DNA of 23,571 nucleotides from an uncultured Acetatifactor sp. (GTDB lineage Bacteria; Bacillota; Clostridia; Lachnospirales; Lachnospiraceae): assembly GCA_910577185.1 (NCBI GenBank), contig CAJTLR010000061.1, positions 1 through 23,571 on the forward strand, written 5' to 3'. The notes under the pieces are model-generated. The model was not told where the DNA came from and did not search any database. It saw only the letters and a list, made by a program, of their open reading frames with translations. This document shows, in pieces, positions 23,526 through 23,571 of the stretch (position 1 is its first letter; each line of letters opens with the position of its first letter). Both the position numbers and the translations under genes were made by a program.

Positions 23526-23571
23526 AATAAAACCTCCGTTATTGTGAAGTGAGGTAAAGTCATGCCAGCTC

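Larger units (their letters stand above)
22654..23571. mobile_element. Probable edge of an element integrated at the guaA 3' end (partial)
   Basis: Immediately after the guaA stop the content changes to non-coding repeats, a structured segment and an opposite-strand XRE-type regulator, with a more AT-rich, different codon style. The guaA 3' end is an established integration hot spot for genomic islands. Neither an integrase nor a second attachment site is inside the window, so the call is contextual. Confidence 0.4.

Overview
The window looks like chromosome of a gut Firmicute of the Lachnospiraceae (Clostridium cluster XIVa) type. I infer this from the moderate GC content, strong AGGAGG-type ribosome sites, occasional GTG and TTG starts, a lipobox-type solute-binding protein and the overall protein resemblance. 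No rRNA, tRNA or CRISPR array is visible. All genes run on the plus strand except the last one.

Layout: (1) About 90-4915 is a five-gene operon for catabolism of hexuronates and unsaturated uronates: kduI, a DhuD/gluconate-5-dehydrogenase-like SDR, a DhuI-like RpiB-family isomerase, a KDPG aldolase with an added C-terminal VOC-like domain, and a KDG kinase. Together they turn 5-keto-4-deoxyuronate into pyruvate and glyceraldehyde-3-phosphate. The gaps between the genes hold hairpins and a 28-bp direct repeat, and an intrinsic terminator closes the operon. (2) 5152-8261 is an OmpR-type response regulator, a histidine kinase and an unrecognised single-pass membrane protein, packed with a 1-bp gap and an overlap. 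(3) 8435-10681 is a large lipoprotein with an N-terminal repeat-rich region joined to a family-1-like solute-binding domain, with no permease beside it. A composite hairpin terminator follows. (4) 11027-13417 is tex, with its own promoter. (5) 13614-17842 is a MarR regulator and a two-gene heterodimeric ABC exporter. Its promoter carries two 16-bp operators that are exact reverse complements of each other, so readthrough RNA from tex would fold into an intrinsic terminator. (6) 17880-21125 is a sulfatase without a signal peptide and a GH43 glycosidase. (7) 21361-22653 is a GMP synthase whose glutamine amidotransferase domain is cut to roughly half and lacks the catalytic residues. (8) From 22654 to the window end the content changes: a long palindrome, a compact multi-hairpin segment ending in a T-run (candidate structured RNA), and a minus-strand XRE-family regulator. 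The 3' end of guaA is a known insertion hot spot, so this is probably the edge of an integrated mobile element.

The uronate operon, sulfatase, GH43 enzyme and solute-binding lipoprotein fit a life on complex, partly sulfated glycans. The observations most worth checking are the truncated GuaA, the structured RNA beside it, the operator pair that doubles as a terminator, the aldolase-VOC fusion, and the presence of both KduI and DhuI in one operon.
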